A stretch of 64,000 nt of DNA from Sandaracinobacter neustonicus (GTDB lineage: Bacteria; Pseudomonadota; Alphaproteobacteria; Sphingomonadales; Sphingomonadaceae): NCBI RefSeq assembly GCF_006385875.1, contig NZ_VFSU01000029.1:54111-118110 (forward strand), written 5' to 3'. The notes beneath the pieces were generated by a model. It was given only the letters and a program-made list of their open reading frames with translations. It ran no database searches and had not been told where the DNA came from. The position numbers and the translations under genes were made by a program. Below, one piece after another: positions 63,148 through 64,000 of the stretch. Every line of letters starts with the position of its first letter. The first letter of the stretch is position 1.

Positions 63148-64000
63148 TTCCCCAAGTAAATCGCTGATTTTGCTGTCAGGATCTCAATATTTCCGATATA
63201 AATCATGGTGTTGATGGCCGTGAGGGGCGCGTTTGATGGATCACCCAGAGGGTGCGGGTTCGAAGCGGGCAGATCGGGTCGAGTTCGACCGCCGGGTGCA
63301 TGTGGAGTTCCGAGGTGCGCAGCTCAGTTCCGACGGCGGCCTGCTGGTGATGCGCGAGCTGGATGACGCGCTCGGGCTGTCCGATCTGGCGGCAAAAGCA
63401 TTGCGCGACACCCGGCGCGGCAAGAACACGGTCCACCGGCTTGACGGGTTGTTCCGGCAATCGGTGTTCGGGCGACTGGCCGGATACGAGGATGTGAACG
63501 ACGCCGACCGCCTGGCCCTCGATCCGGTGATGCGCCAGGTCGTGGGTGGAAGGGCTGTCGATGCGCAAGCGGCCTCGGCCTCGCAGATGGGACGGTTCGA
63601 GACCGAGACACTGGCACAGCCCGAGAACCGTGCCGCGCTGGCCGACCTGAATGGCCAATGGATCGACCGGTTCCATGACCGTAACGGGCTGAAGTACATC
63701 GTTCTGGACATGGACAGTTCGGTCAGCCCCACCCATGGCGATCAGGAGGGCGCGGCCTGGAACGGGCATTTCGACTGCACCTGCTATCACCCGAACTTTT
63801 TGTTCAACCAGTTCGGCATGCTGGAGCGCTGCGCCTTGCGCCATGGCAACGTCCACAGCGCCGATGGCTGGCGGGACGTTCTCGACCCCGTCATCGCCCG
63901 CTACGCGGAGCGCGACCTTTGCGGCCGGTTCTTCCGGGCTGACGCCGCCTACGCGATCCCCGCGATCTATGAGCGGCTGGAAGAAGCCCGATTCTTCTAC
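63148..64000 (+). mobile_element. IS1380-family insertion sequence, right part beyond window
   Basis: The element begins about where receptor homology stops, with a CCCCAAGTAAATCGCTGATT segment near 63148 as the likely left terminal repeat; the exact base is not certain because the right end and the duplicated target are outside. A transposase gene starts at 63236 and runs to the edge. It inserted into the TonB receptor. Confidence 0.75.
63236..64000 (+). CDS. IS1380-family transposase, 3' end outside the window
   Basis: The reading frame is open from ATG 63236 to the right edge (255 codons). It opens MDHPEGAGSKRADRVEFDRR and contains SSDGGLLVMRELDDALGLSD, the SVFGRLAGYEDVNDADRLAL segment and the catalytic-region YIVLDMDSSVSPTHGDQEGA stretch with a D near residue 160. 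A later NGHFDCTCYHPNFLFNQFG is also IS1380-typical. It would move the element by a DDE mechanism. The missing 3' half prevents judging if it is intact. Confidence 0.85.
   Translation, partial: MDHPEGAGSKRADRVEFDRRVHVEFRGAQLSSDGGLLVMRELDDALGLSDLAAKALRDTRRGKNTVHRLDGLFRQSVFGRLAGYEDVNDADRLALDPVMRQVVGGRAVDAQAASASQMGRFETETLAQPENRAALADLNGQWIDRFHDRNGLKYIVLDMDSSVSPTHGDQEGAAWNGHFDCTCYHPNFLFNQFGMLERCALRHGNVHSADGWRDVLDPVIARYAERDLCGRFFRADAAYAIPAIYERLEEARFFY

Noticed and set aside
1..64000. CRISPR array
   Set aside because: No regularly spaced short direct repeats were seen anywhere in the window.

Overview
The window is about 64 kb of high-GC DNA, probably from an alphaproteobacterium of the order Sphingomonadales. 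The evidence for this is: an exosortase V (XrtV) exopolysaccharide cluster with its V-type EpsI and small accessory protein; several large TonB-dependent receptors; an imuA-imuB-dnaE2 mutagenesis cassette preceded by an alphaproteobacterial-type LexA box (GTTC-N7-GTTC); and a KorAB 2-oxoacid:ferredoxin oxidoreductase. Species cannot be fixed from the sequence alone.

Region 1 (1-21550) looks like the right part of an integrative and conjugative element (ICE) whose left end lies outside the window. It holds a 5'-incomplete DUF6519-type gene, the divergent SOS cassette dnaE2/imuB/imuA on the minus strand, and a complete Trb-type mating-pair-formation operon on the plus strand (traG, a ribbon-helix-helix gene, trbB, C, D, E, J, L, F, G, I, then DUF2274, DUF736 and a 75-residue ORF). 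A large serine recombinase follows, and its stop codon lies inside a tRNA-Asn(GTT) gene read from the opposite strand. The recombinase, the tRNA 3' end and the conjugation genes together suggest insertion at tRNA-Asn. No relaxase, replication initiator or partition gene is visible in the window.

Region 2 (21550-33400) is chromosomal and metabolic: korA-korB, a Tat-exported alpha/beta hydrolase, an ECF sigma factor with a membrane anti-sigma-like protein and a periplasmic Spy/CnrX-like protein, a TonB receptor divergent from a TetR regulator, an acyl-CoA thioesterase, a D-amino-acid transaminase divergent from a DNA photolyase, and a small exported protein.

Region 3 (33384-51131) is an exopolysaccharide locus. 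The minus-strand half carries the initiating glycosyl-phosphotransferase, EpsI, XrtV, a tyrosine-kinase-like P-loop protein, a Wzz-type co-polymerase, a Wza-type export protein and an outer-membrane beta-barrel. The plus-strand half carries an AAA ATPase, two family 2 glycosyltransferases, an EpsD-type PPIase lipoprotein, rmlACDB for dTDP-L-rhamnose, and a flippase-like membrane protein. Together they would prime, build, export and process a rhamnose-containing polysaccharide.

Region 4 (51136-64000) carries Dps, a triple-DUF3011 secreted protein, argS with a SPOR-domain protein, a VTT-domain membrane protein, a dienoyl-CoA-reductase-type SDR, a palindromic intergenic repeat, a helix-hairpin-helix protein and an MFS exporter. 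It ends with a phytate/phosphate scavenging operon (TonB receptor, purple acid phosphatase, beta-propeller phytase) whose receptor gene is truncated by an IS1380-family insertion running off the right edge.
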